NCBI RefSeq assembly: GCF_024139115.2
Contig: NC_085140.1
Coordinates: 423,979,781-424,043,780 of the forward strand
Direction of reading: 5' to 3'
Length of the DNA: 64,000 bases
Origin: Armigeres subalbatus
Lineage: Eukaryota > Arthropoda > Insecta > Diptera > Culicidae
In this document: one piece after another, positions 11,191 through 22,365 of the stretch
How the letters are laid out: the number at the start of each line of letters is the position of its first letter
How positions within the stretch are numbered: the first letter of the stretch is position 1
Position numbers and translations under genes: made by a program
Notes under the pieces: model-generated
The model's database searches: none
Seen by the model: only the letters and a program-made list of their open reading frames with translations
What the model was told of the DNA's origin: nothing

Positions 11191-12745
11191 TAGGAATTTC
11201 CACGGGAAATTCTTCGGAATTTCCACGGGAAATTCTTCGGAATTTCCACGGAAAATTCTTCGGAATTTCCACGGGAAATTCTTCGGAATTTCCACGGGAA
11301 ATTCTTCGGAATTTCCACGGGAAATTCTTCGGAATTTCCACGGGAAATTCTTCGGAATTTCCACAGGAAATTCTTCGGAATTTCCACGGGAATTCTTCGA
11401 AATTTCCACGGTAAATTCTTCGAATTTCCACGGAAATTCTTCGAATTTCCACGGAAATTCTTCATAATTTCCACGGGAAATTCTTCGGAATTTCTACGGA
11501 AATTCTTCGAATTTCCACGGAAATTCTTCGGAATTTCCACGGAAATTCTTCGAATTTCCACGGAAATTCTTCGGAATTTCCACAGGAAATTCTTCGAATT
11601 TCCACGGAAATTCTTCGAATTTCCACGGAAATTCTTCGAATTTCCACGGAAATTCTTCGAATTTCAAGGAAATTCTTTGGAATTTCCTAGGGAAATTCTT
11701 GAATTTCCAAGGAAATTCTTCGAATTTCCACGGAAATTCTCCGGAATTTCACGGAAATTCTCCGGAATTTCACGGAAATTCTCCGGAATTTCCACGGAAA
11801 TTCTCCGAATTTCACGGAAATTCTCTGGAATTTCAAGGAAATTCTTCGAATTTCCACGGGAAATTCTCCGGAATTTCCACGGGAAATTCTCCGGAATTTC
11901 CACGGGGAATTCTTCGGAATTTACACGGGAAATTATTTGGAATTTCCACGGGATATTCTTCGGAATTTCCGAAGGGAAATTCTTCGGAATTTCCTTGGGA
12001 AATTCTTCGGAATTTCCACGGAAATTCTTCGAATTTCAAGGAAATTCTTCGGAATTTCCACGGAAATTCTTCGAATTTCCACGGAAATTCTTCGGAATTT
12101 CCACGGGAAATTCTTCGAATTCCACGGAAATTCTTCGGAATTTCCACGGAAATTCTTCGAATTTCCACGGAAATTCTTCGGAATTTCCACGGAAATTCTT
12201 CGGAATTTCACGGAAATTCTTCGGAATTTCCACGGAAATTCTTCGAATTTCCACGGAAATCCTTCGAAATTTCCACGGAAATTCTTCGGAATTTCCACGG
12301 AAATTCTTCGAATTTCCGCGGGAAATTCTTCGGAATTTCCACGGGAAATTCTTCGGAATTTCCACGGGAAATTCTTCGGAATTTCCACGGGAAATTCTTC
12401 GGAATTTCCACGGGAAATTCTTCGGAATTTTCACGAGAAATTCTTCGGAATTTCCACGAGAAATTCTTCGGAATGTCCACGGAAAATTATTCGGAATTTC
12501 CACGGGAAATTCTTCGGAATGTCCACGGGAAATTATTCGGAATTTCCACGGGAAATTCTTTGGAATATCCACGGGAAATTCTTCGGAATTTCCATGGGAA
12601 ATTCTTCGGAATTTCCAAGGGAAATTCTTTGGAATTTCCAAGGGAAATTCTTCGGAATTTCTTCAAATTTAAACGGGAAATTCTTCGGAATTTCCTTCCA
12701 CGGGAAAATTTTCAGAATCTCTACGTGAGAATCCTCAATTAAATT

Positions 12746-13063
12746 TTCACAGGAATTCCTTAAAAGTTTCTGATTGGAAGCTTTTAGTTGTTACAACTTC
12801 GACCCGGGGTTTGGTCATGTAATGTAAAGTCATGTAAAATTGTATTAAGAAACATGTTTTCGGTCCCGTAACGCTTCACAGAAAACGAGTCTTCCAAATA
12901 AACGATAGATTAAAAATAATCTAACAAAAAATTCTTATTGATTGGTGGGAAAAAATTGATAATCGGTTAAAAAAGGAACGACTTATTAGATACTAAAGTC
13001 TATCATTTTTTTGAGACGCGTTCATTTTTCAAACTTGTAAAAGAAAGAAAGAAATATTCTGCT
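12746..13063. other. No gene seen
   Basis: AT-rich flank of the minisatellite. No supported feature. Confidence 0.4.
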
Positions 13064-13130
13064 TCAAAACTCCACGGAAAAATCTTCGGAATTTCTATAG
13101 GGAATTCTTCAGAATTTTCATAGAAAAATG
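13064..13130. repeat. Relic units of the 23-bp minisatellite
   Basis: Three to four decayed units (TCCACGG, AAATCTTCGG, AATTCTTCAG) about 320 bp beyond the end of the main array. Confidence 0.75.
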
Positions 13131-15138
13131 GCTGTGCAGCTGACAAGTTATCAAGAAAACGATGACAAAAGTTTATGGTCGTTTATCAACACTTTAAAAC
13201 TTCGAAATCTTTCGTTCGTGAGATTTTTACACATAAATTAATAAGTTTAATGTTCATTTAAATTCATCGACGGTAAGAACAAAGAGAGTTGATTTTCAAT
13301 TCTCTGCCCCCTATCCCGTACTAGCTTTCCTTCAACGTCCACAGCAGACTTCAAAGTTGGACGCCAAGAAATATGCGAAAAATAATTTATAAATTTTATA
13401 TACATTTCTGTAAATGAAATGCGAAAAAGAAATTGCAGATAATTTAATTTTTCCTCCCGCCTCCTTCCGATTGTTAAGCTCCTCGACGAGGACGACGATG
13501 ACGACAACTACGCGGACCACGGCGACGACGCTTTTTTCATCATTTTTCCCAAGTATCCACACTTCGAGTGGAACCCGGAACCCTCGCCACAGTGTCCTTC
13601 TCCGACGTCGTCGTTTCACGTTCGAACTGGTGGCGGAGGATGATGTCGCAGGTATTGGAGCGTGCGACGGGGTGGGATATTAATTTCTTTCAGTCTCCAA
13701 CTGTGTATAGTTTTTCTGAACAGAATTTTCATTTTTTCCGCTTTCGGTCTTCTGCGCCAATCACCAGAGAGAGAGAGAGCGTGGGCAAAGGGAAATCTAG
13801 ACAATTCTTATATACCTATCTATTTTGTTGGGTTTCGCGCGCTTTCTTCGTTATTTTATGCCAAGTTCTTTTACAGGACCGATGCATAGTGGGAGAAATT
13901 GGGTCAGAATAATGAAGTTTAGTTTATCCAACCAAAATTTATTCAGCAAAAATATATTCTACGCTTTGCGAATAATTTGCAAAATTTTAGATAACAAAAC
14001 GTAAAAAAACAAAAAAAAAACTTGCCTAACATAGCTACCAAAAGACACGACTCTCGTGTGCGGTTCTGTTGGAAATGCTTCGATTAGCAAAGGAAAACAA
14101 AATTAGTGCGTGCTGGATCGCGTTATCACTTAACATGCCAGGAGATTGATCGGGAAGTTCGCGTACTACGGAAGACTAATTTCTGCTTTGATTTTTCATT
14201 TAGCTTGTGTTAGAATGTTCTCTAGTTTGGCGCAGCATTCTGTTCAACAGCTTACCAAAAAATATCTTGAATATCGACATTGACAGCAGGGCTGACGATT
14301 GGCCAGTGCCCACTGTGCAACGCTGGAAAATGGGTATAATGGGAAGCCCTGGCCGTAGCCCTAGTGGTGGACTCCCAACTGATACGCGATAATGACGCGA
14401 AGATGATGGGTGATGGCGTCTTCGGTGGTCGTTCTTCCATTTCTTTCGCCGCTGCTTGCTTGGTGTAGCCAAAGCAATGCTCTGTTGCTGGAGCCAAGTT
14501 TTTCTGGGACGATGATGGAAGAAAATTGTTATTTTTTTTTTCTCTTTGTTCAAGATCCATCGTCTTCCATGGTGTCGTCCTTTTCTTGAAAGGGGTGGCG
14601 ACTCAAAGCTCCCACTCCTGCCATGCGGAATGTATTCATTTCTGTTTGCGCAATAACTTGGATGAAAAAATAATTTATTTCATGAAAACAAGTACCGAAG
14701 GAAATAAACTGCTGATTCAAGTGCTGCAGGATAGCCTCCACAGTTCTGTCATTATGCGAGCAACTTCCGGAGAAGGCAATGAGTCAATTGAATCTACGGG
14801 TCTGCTACAGGCACTGACTGTTCCCATCAGCGCAGGAGTTTTTCGTTTAGCGAAAGCACTGTCCCATAAAAAGCAAAGCGGACAGCTCGTCTACATTTCT
14901 CCGTTCCCAGCTATACATTTCTCGCGAATTGCATTTCTTTTCTATTTGCGAAATATCACCAGCAGAAGCTTCCAGTTGACAGACTAAAAGAAATGAATAA
15001 AAAAAAACGCGAATGTCCTTTGCTTTCCATTAGCAGCTCAGAAGCTCGAGCTTCGCAGAATCATAGCCGTTATCAGAAAAAAGGTACGCCATTACTGAAT
15101 GATTTTTTGAACACTCGAAACTTTGAACACTGAACAAG
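13131..15138. other. No gene seen; GA-rich and simple-sequence patches
   Basis: Contains CGACGA/CGG-rich patches near 13480-13630 and a short GA run near 13767-13780. The open frame at 14526-14987 has no recognisable domain, and I do not call it. Confidence 0.35.
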
Positions 15139-15140
15139 TA

Positions 15141-15230
15141 GGGGAACTGCTTTGTTTTCCATCTCACTGAACATGTATTCATCTCATCGTAAAACAAAGA
15201 AATAAGGCACCAATTTTGTCGTAAATAACC
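15141..15230 (+). mobile_element. Truncated MITE of the TA-GGGGAAC family
   Basis: Left half of the element that is complete at 53467-53670. It starts at GGGGAACTGCTTTG after a TA and matches the other copy through CATCTCACTGAACATGTATT and the following TCATCTCATCG-type stretch. No right terminal repeat is found. Confidence 0.75.
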
Positions 15231-15302
15231 TTACAAAATCAACCGTCTAAGACGAATTAAGTACTCTCCATTTAATTCCACTAGTTAATCTTCGTTATCT
15301 TT

Positions 15303-15362
15303 GCAGATACGTATTTCGACCACAACTGTGTGGTCGTCTTCAGTGTCTCGTACTTGACTCGA
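15303..15362 (-). repeat. Dispersed repeat motif, inverted relative to 34320-34395
   Basis: Segment containing CAGATACGTATTTCGACCAC, then GTCGTCTTCAGTGTCTCGTA. The reverse complement of this succession occurs at about 34325-34391. It is probably a terminal or UTR piece of a common element; I cannot name it. Confidence 0.7.
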
Positions 15363-15460
15363 CTTTACAAAATCTATAAAAAGCATTGCATATACAAAAT
15401 TGCTAAAATATATTCTTCTTCTTAAAATCTCGCAATATTTGTTTGAAAAGAAAATACAAT

Positions 15461-16002
15461 GGGTCGTATGAATAAAAAGTAGCAAAACTCAACGCTTGTA
15501 GTATCTACTCAAAAATAAAGTCCACAGAGAAAACTACATGTTTGATATGAATAAAAACATTTTCGAACTTATGGCATATGCTACATTCGAACTTAGCCTT
15601 TACTACAGTTTGCTACCATTTACTACACGAAGAAACGTCAAAACAAAATAGACTCCATGATGACGATGATGATTTCATCATTTTTTTGCGGCTAATCAAC
15701 AAAAGACATGTCTGTTTTGCTTGGTTTCCCTAAATTGGACTTCTATTTTCAAGAACAAAGTCGATTCGCCTCGATGCTGATGAATAATCTGCATTTGAAA
15801 CATGAGTAGCAACGTCTTGAGCAGACTACAAGAAATCAGTAGTAAACTCTTGTTTTATTCATACCGAATCAGTTGTTTGTAGTATGTTCGAAATGTGTAG
15901 TGTAGTAAAGTCTCTTTTATTCATACGAACGTGTTCCACAAATGACGTTTACTACTGAAAATGTAGTAAAGTTGAACTTACTACTTTTTATTCATACGAC
16001 CC
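15461..16002. mobile_element. 542-bp non-coding MITE with perfect 22-bp terminal inverted repeats
   Basis: Starts GGGTCGTATGAATAAAAA and ends with the exact reverse complement over 22 bp. It is flanked by a possible 3-bp TSD, AAT (15458-15460 and 16003-16005). Extra copies of the ATGAATAAAA / TTTTATTCAT motif lie inside both halves in mirrored orientation (near 15546, 15855 and 15917), together with several TAGTAAA/TTTACTA words. There is no coding capacity. A 3-bp TSD and GGG terminus would fit PIF/Harbinger-type MITEs, but the TSD is not the usual TWA, so the superfamily is open. Confidence 0.88.
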
Positions 16003-16005
16003 AAT

Positions 16006-18990
16006 ATTCCATGTCGAATTAAAGCTGAACAATCTTAAATGACCTCCGAACTTGTGCGGAAATTAGAATCTAGAAAACCGTTCGGAAATATCTATGCTAC
16101 TGATTCTAAGGTTTGAATCAGCATGTCCCCAGTTAATTCGCTAATGGGAGTTTTCTTCCCATATCAAGACAGTTATCCTTACTACGCCTTCGCGTTTATC
16201 CCCATTCCCCTGCAACAAGAGGTCCAGGTACTTTGAGCAATGATGCTATTTATTTTTCTCGCTAAAAAAGAGAACACTGCACTGCAACGTTCCGACGGTT
16301 CTTATCGCCTGAGCACCACCGTCTCCTGTCGCCCGGGCGAGGTGCTCATTCTAAAGGATGCACTTCATTTGCAGGAGTTCTCTTTTTTCACAAACTCATT
16401 TTTTCGTGCACTTCAACATCACAGTGCGCGTTCGCTGGACTTGTTCTGCGACAAGGACGTTGGCAAACACCCCCGCACACAGCGTAATGAAAAGGGGACA
16501 GCGAATAAATTATCTCCATTCAATTAAATTTTCTTTTCGAAATAATTAAATTATCTTGCAGCGCTTTCTTGCGTTGTCCAGGATGCACGCTGCACCCCAC
16601 TAGCAGCTTCCAGCTTCGGACGTGCCCTTTTCCTTGGACATTCGTATCTTACTCCATCTGAACAAACTACTTGAAGGTAGTCATAGCTCTGCAATTTATA
16701 AGGTTCGAAGGCTTCAGACGGAAGCTCAGAAAAAATATGTCGATCCCTCTGCCAAGACAGTTTTAATGGCCAAATATTTGTTCCGGTCGTCTGGTCGTTT
16801 TGCACTTTGTTCCCGCTTTTTTCACGTCCGCTGCGTTGGTCGGGCGGTCCAGGCAAAAACGCAGACTTCGAACCCATACTCTGCAGACGGCGACGCAAGG
16901 ACCAGCATGAGGAAGAGCTTGCACATTCTGGGAAGGAGAGACAATTCTATACCATCGTCCTGCTTCTGAACGAGTTTCTTTTTCAGTTGCAAGATTTTTC
17001 GCCTTTTTTTGCAAGACGTTTTTCCCTATTTTCATCGGAGACGTTTCCACTGGAGTGAAATGGTTGTTGAATTGAGTTGATGAGGTTTTAATTGTGTTAT
17101 TTTTTAATTACGAGAAATTTTAAAAGTTTATCGTTCATGGCCAGGGCAGTGAGAGTTGGTCATGTCGATGTTCGTGAAGCAAGTGGCTAGACGTTGACAA
17201 ATTATTAATTTTCCCAGATTCTTGTGTAATGACCAATTGTCTTAGATATACTGGATAAATGAGGTAATTTTGCATGGAAAAATCTGTGAAATAAAGCAAA
17301 AATGTGTCATAATGAAATAGACTGCTGGAGAAGTTTGGAGAGTAGAAATGTAATAACTTTTTCTTTTCTGATGTACAAACTACTTGGATTGGAGCAAAAG
17401 TTTATATTTCAATGATTTTAATCTCTCAATATAGTATGAAACATTTTTGTTATATTGATTTCTAATTTAGCTCATCTTCGACGAGTTATATTCGCAGTGG
17501 CTATTGATAAAAGTAGCACTAATGAGTGGAATCTTCGTCCATACCCATCAGGCACGCAACAGCGCGGAAAAGGTGATGATGATTTGCTGACAACCACCTC
17601 AGGCTACCACCTACTCACGAACGCAAGCTCACCCGGTACCTAATGAAAACAGCAAACTCTATTTGGACTGACTGGTGCCGATAATGATGATGACTTGGAA
17701 AATTTCCCTCCTGGGGCAAGCCGTCGTCCGTGAATAAAGCGGCAACGATGATCCCAGTCCAACGATTGGAACATAGCGAAAACAGGAGCTGCTAGCCCGA
17801 CACGAGAAAGCAAGAGATAATAATGATGGGCTTTCCTATAATGATAATGACGATGGCGCCGATGTTGATGGGTGTTCAATGCCAAGACGCGGTCCCTGTC
17901 CCAAGGCAAAATCTAGTCCAAGGTACAGGGACTTGGTGTACAAAACCATCAGGCACCGGCAAATCGACTCGTGTGTGAGTGTGGTGTTAAATCGAACCTT
18001 ACCATCTCCTTTTAGGAACCACCCTCTTAGGAAGGAGGTGTTTAGCGAAGAATCGCTTTGCCGGAATAATGAATATACATAACGGCTGGACCGGCCGGCT
18101 GGTGACCCATGATGGGAGTCGTAAATGAAATCCATGGGTGGTAACCACCCATTTACTCCACCCAACTTTAAACTTAAAGGCGATTTAACTTTTCGTCATG
18201 AAAGTCATTTCCAAGATTTATGTGCATTTGTGTTTGCTCAAACCTCCTTGGGTTGTTTCTTGCTCGTGTCAGCAGTTAAATATGTTTTAATCATCAGTCT
18301 TCTCCAACCCCTTCCATCGCGCCTGGTGTGTCTTGCTTCACTATATGTGTACTTATGTGCGTGGAATTGATAGTGTTTACCTCTATGTCGGATCAGCGTT
18401 CGAATTGGGGAACTCATTGGGGCTTTACTACAAAAATGCAGGCTTTAAGCACACAGACATAACTCATTGAAGATTCACTCATCAAATTCATCGTCGTACA
18501 AACACTAACGACAACTGTTGTTTTCACTAAGTTTGGCAAATCACGAACCAGATGGCGGTAGTGAGCAAACGTCAATCTCGAGCAAATCCGGTGAGCGTGC
18601 CAAGAGTGATGGAGTGAGTGTTCAAATTGACCAGTAAATAAGTGAACGATGATAATTTCATGAGTGTTATGTTTGTTCGTCTGTGCCCTGAAATTTGTTA
18701 TAATGATTTATGCAAAGAAGCATATTGATACCTACATCACAGATAACAGACATAGAGGGTCGAACAAAATTTCCAGCAAAACATGTGTAAACAATCAAAC
18801 TGAACCATAACCCCATCGACGCATGCCTTTCATCCTTCGCGTTCTTCCTCCTTGCACTATTTTTATGACATTTCTGCAATATTTTCCACTTATTTCGAAG
18901 ACTAATGGCTAAAAAATGTGAAATACATGTTATTCAGGTCATTATTACTTCTAAGGTTACTAACTCCCTGGAATATAGCCCATTGATCTT
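16006..18990. other. No gene seen
   Basis: Three kilobases without a TE protein or tandem array that I recognise. Short reading frames such as 16240-16527 and 16622-16969 overlap frames on the other strand and have no domain signature. This may be single-copy intergenic DNA. Confidence 0.35.
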
Positions 18991-18999
18991 CATGATATA

Positions 19000-20055
19000 C
19001 AGGGGTTAGACAAAAAGGTTGAGATAGGCAAAAATAAGTCGAAATTCAAATCAGCATAACTTTGCGTATAATAATCCGATTTTGATAAAACCAGGACCAT
19101 CAGAAGCGGACACTCTTCTAGTATACTGTTCTTCTGCAAAACCATAGATTGGTCCTTGGCCACCGGAGATGTTCCGGGTTTTCCGAGGGTATGTTCAAGA
19201 TGCATTTTTTCCACTGCTAGTCATTTTATGTAACGTTTACTTTCATCATTTTTTATACTTTCTCCAAAAACTAGAACTAATATGCCGACCAACGGTGGCT
19301 GCAGATCGAGAATCCATTAAAACTACGCAGAGATATGGCCATTTCCGTAAAAACGGTTCCGGGAACATGATGAAATGATAACAGATCGGAATAATGCAAA
19401 TATGAGTATCTAACTTCATGGATTTGCGAGACGATGATTACAGAAACATTTCCAGAATTATAGTGTCCACTGCCACCCTTATAGCAGGTTCCATGGGCCT
19501 TCCAGGAGGGGCCGTTTTTGGCACCATCTGGAACCATGCATTTATGGGTGTCAAAATTCATGTTTTCCCAAGACGATGAATATAGGATCTTTATTAGAGA
19601 TATATGTTAAGAACTGTGAGACTCTTTGGCCAATTTGTAACAGGTTCCGGAAATTCTGCGAAAGTGAGATTTGTTCAGGGTGTATGGCCAATCCCGTATC
19701 GTTTTCACGGAAATTGCCATATCTCTGCGTATACCTATCGGGTTTTCGATCTGCAGCCAGCATTGGTCAGCATATTAGTTCCAGTTTCTGGGGAAAACAT
19801 AAAACATGTTGTCAGTAAACGTCAAATAAAATGACAAGCAGCAGAAAAAATGCATTTTTAACATACCTTCGGAAAACTCGGAACATCACCGGTGGCCAAG
19901 GGCCAATCAGAGGTTTCGCATAAGGCCAGTATACTAGAAGAGCTTCCGCGTCCGATGGTCCCAGTTTGATCAAAATCGGATCATTCTACGCAAAGTTATG
20001 CTGATTTGAACTTCGACAATTTTTAGCCTATCTCAACCTTTTTGTCTAACCCCTG
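19000..20055. mobile_element. Near-palindromic 1056-bp TA-flanked element
   Basis: Starts CAGGGGTTAGACAAAAAGGT and ends with its reverse complement; both ends abut TA (18998-18999 and 20056-20057). The inverted similarity is not confined to the tips. GTTATGCTGATTTGAA, GGCCACCGG, ACCAACGGTGGCTGCAGATC and ACGCAGAGATATGG blocks of the left half all have mirror partners in the right half, with the axis near 19500-19540. The TA duplication suggests mobilisation by a Tc1/mariner-type transposase. There is no transposase. Confidence 0.88.
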
Positions 20056-20267
20056 TACATCTCTTATATCTACGAACGTAATGTACATGCAGCAGCAGTC
20101 TCTTTATGTGTATTTTATTATGACACAGACCTTGACTAGTCAACAGTGTTTCACTCCCTTCAACCATTTTCAGTGTACTTGAAAGATTTTTCTTCGCTGA
20201 ATTCATGTATTCAGATTTTTTGTAACACGTCCAGTTTTTGAGAAAAACGGGTTTTAATTCACAAAAC

Positions 20268-21414
20268 AAGTTCAGTGCGTGATCTCTCTTGTTCCGGACA
20301 GCAGAACAATCGCGCGGTCGGCCGAAATATTGTGTTCTGCATTGCGCGGCCGGTTATAAAATTAATCAGTTCAGTGCGTCATCTCTCTTGTTCCGGACAG
20401 CAGAACGATCGCGCGGTCGGCCGAAATATTGTGTTCTGCATTGCGCGGCCGGTTATAAAATTAATCAGTTCAGTGCGTGATCTCTCTTGTTTCGGATAGC
20501 AGAACGATCGCGCGGTCGGCCGAATTATTGTGTTCTGCATTGCGCGGCCGGTAATAAAATTAATCAGTTCAGTGCGTGTTCTATCATGTTTCGGATAGCA
20601 GAACGATCGCGCGGTCGGCCGAATTATTGTGTTCTGCATTGCGCGGCCGGTAATAAAATTAATCAGTTCAGTGCGTGTTCTATCATGTTTCGGATAGCAG
20701 AACGATCGCGTGGTCGGCCGAATTATTGTGTTCTGCATTGCGCGGCCGGTAATAAAATTAATCAGTTCAGTGCGTGATCTCTCTTGTTTCGAAGCGGGCT
20801 TGGTAGTCATATGGCTACTGCTTCTGCCTCATACGCAGGAGGTCGTGGGTTCAATCCCAGGTCCGTTCCATTCTCCTACTTTGTATCTTTCTCTTTATTT
20901 CTCATGTTCTAGCAATCGCTAGAACTGGAAATGGACTTCCATACCGTTTCCATTACTATTCCTAAACCTTCAACTTGAGTATTCCAACAGTAATCTGCTA
21001 GAATTTGGAAATGAACTATAGAGCTCGTTTCCTACATCCAATTAGAAATTCCACCAGTTACCTTCTCCTATCTATCACATTGGCAGCTCGTTAACCAAGA
21101 CGGACGTCTGCCTCTCCAACCTAACCCAGAAATTCCAACAAATTCCGCATAAACTCGTGGCAAGTGCAGAGGTATATTCGGCTTGCAGTGGGCGAGTGAT
21201 TGCATCATCATTTCCTCCCCCTTCCCTACATTAACTTGCATTCTGACGTGGCAGGCGCCCAGTATGACCTAATAAATGAGATCACCAGTACTTGTACATT
21301 GAAGATGTGTGCTAGTCTCAAGCAAACATCTGTTGGTTCCCTGTGCAAGAACAGCTGATCTGGTCATAATGGAGTAGCAACTACGAGCAGTCAATCAAGC
21401 TCAAGCTCAAGCTC
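20268..21414 (+). mobile_element. tRNA-derived SINE with a 99-bp tandem array at its 5' side
   Basis: Bounded by an exact 24-bp direct repeat (20244-20267 and 21415-21438) containing GGGTTTTAATTCACAAAA. The 5' part is the 99-bp array (20270-20790). The SINE proper starts about 20793 with a tRNA-like head: box A region GCTTGGTAGTCATATGG and box B-like GGTTCAATCCC near 20850. It ends in a CAAGCT repeat tail just before the right TSD. The body is about 600 bp, long for a SINE. The mirrored copy at 25456-26030 lacks the 99-bp array. Confidence 0.8.
20270..20790. repeat. 99-bp tandem repeat, five units plus a partial
   Basis: Units start at 20270, 20369, 20468, 20567, 20666 and 20765 (partial), exactly 99 bp apart. 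Each contains GTTCAGTGCGT, AGAACGATCGCGCGGTCGGC and GCATTGCGCGGCCGG. Since 99 is a multiple of 3, frames stay open on both strands; these are not genes. Unit 3 onward shares changes (GTAATAAAA, TTTCGGATAGC), which shows local amplification. Confidence 0.97.
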
Positions 21415-21867
21415 AAAACGGGTTTTAATTCACAAAACTACGTATTCTCATGGAAATTTGATTTCTCTGTTCTGTAAAGCTGGGTTTCGGCTTCTTACTT
21501 TGAGAATGAGGTTTGAATTAAATAGAATGCATTAATTAATTTGAATTGAATTAAATCGTTATTATTATTTATTCAGACTAAGGCCGAAGTGGCCTGTGCG
21601 GTATATAAGAGTCTTCTCCATTCGGCTCGGTCCATGGCTACACGTCGCCAACCACGCAGAGTACGGAGGGTCCGCAAGTCATCTTCCACCTGATCGATCC
21701 ACCTTGCCCGCTGCGCACCTCGCCTTCTTGTGCCCGTCGGATCGTTGTCGAGAACCATTTTCACCGGGTTACTGTCCGACATTGTGGCTACGTGCCCGGC
21801 CCACCACAGTCGTCCGATTTTCGCGGTGTGAACGATGGATGGTTCTCCCAACAGCTGATGCAATGCA

Positions 21868-22162
21868 GGGGCCCTCCTTAGCCGTGCGGTAAGACGCGCG
21901 GCTACAAAGCAAGACCATGCTGAGGGTGGCTGGGTTCGATTCCCGGTGCCGGTCTAGGAAATTTTCGGATTGGAAATTGTCTCGACTTCCCTGGGCATAC
22001 AAGTATCATCGTGTTAGCCTCATGATATACGAATGCAAAAATGGTAACCTGGCTTAGAAACCTCGCAGTTAATAACTGTGGAAGTGCTTAATGAACACTA
22101 AGCTGTGAGGCGGCTCTGTCCCAGTGTGGGGATGTAATGCCAATAAGAAGAAGAAGAAGACG
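21868..22162 (+). mobile_element. tRNA-derived SINE (Feilai/Gecko-like), copy 1
   Basis: Head CCTCCTTAGCCGTGCGGTAA (box A region) with a perfect box B, GGTTCGATTCC, then a body with CTGGCTTAGAAACCTCGCAG and a tail GCCAATAAGAAGAAGAAG. The tRNA-like head has a long variable arm, recalling a Leu/Ser-type tRNA. It sits in the RTE C-terminal coding region. No clean TSD: about eight codons present in the uninterrupted copy at 43890 are missing at the insertion point. Confidence 0.88.
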
Positions 22163-22365
22163 TACCGTCCGCCACCTGCACCCCACCATAGATGGTACGC
22201 AGTACTTACCTTTCGAAAACTCCCAGTGCGCGTTGGTCCTCCACGAGCATCGTCCAGGTCTCGTGTCCGTAGAGGACTACCGGTCTAATGAGCGTTTTGT
22301 AGATTGTCAGTTTGGTACGGCGGCGAACTCTATTCGATCGGAGCGTCTTGCGGAGTCCAAAGTAC

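Larger units (their letters stand above)
6546..12745. repeat. 6.2-kb minisatellite, 23-bp dyad-symmetric unit
   Basis: Tandem array of roughly 270 units (my estimate from length). The canonical unit is the arm GAATTTCC, a 3-base spacer (ACG or AAG), the complementary arm GGAAATTC, then TTCG: 8+3+8+4 = 23 bp. Blocks differ: 23-bp units with GGGG near 6600-6750, shortened 18-22-bp units at 6760-7260, 20-21-bp AAG units at 7260-7830 and 8380-8900, and homogeneous 23-bp units over most of 9250-10890 and 11200-12650. More diverged islands lie at 8996-9250 and 10899-11190. The unit has no stop codon in any frame on either strand, which explains reading frames of up to about 530 codons; I treat none of them as genes. 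It has no relation to CRISPR: there are no unique spacers and the host is a eukaryote. Confidence 0.97.

Noticed and set aside
6460..12742. Many long open frames (up to about 530 codons) on both strands
   Set aside because: They follow from a stop-free 23-bp tandem unit. Sequence on both strands and in all frames is the same cyclic peptide, with no start context or domain.
6546..12745. Possible CRISPR array
   Set aside because: No unique spacers, the unit is continuous and palindromic, and the context is an insect-type genome.
14526..14987. Open frame of 153 codons
   Set aside because: No recognisable domain. A shorter frame overlaps it on the other strand, and composition is that of the flanking sequence.
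20275..20810. Open frames across the 99-bp repeats on both strands
   Set aside because: 99 is divisible by 3, so any unit without a stop stays open. No domain.
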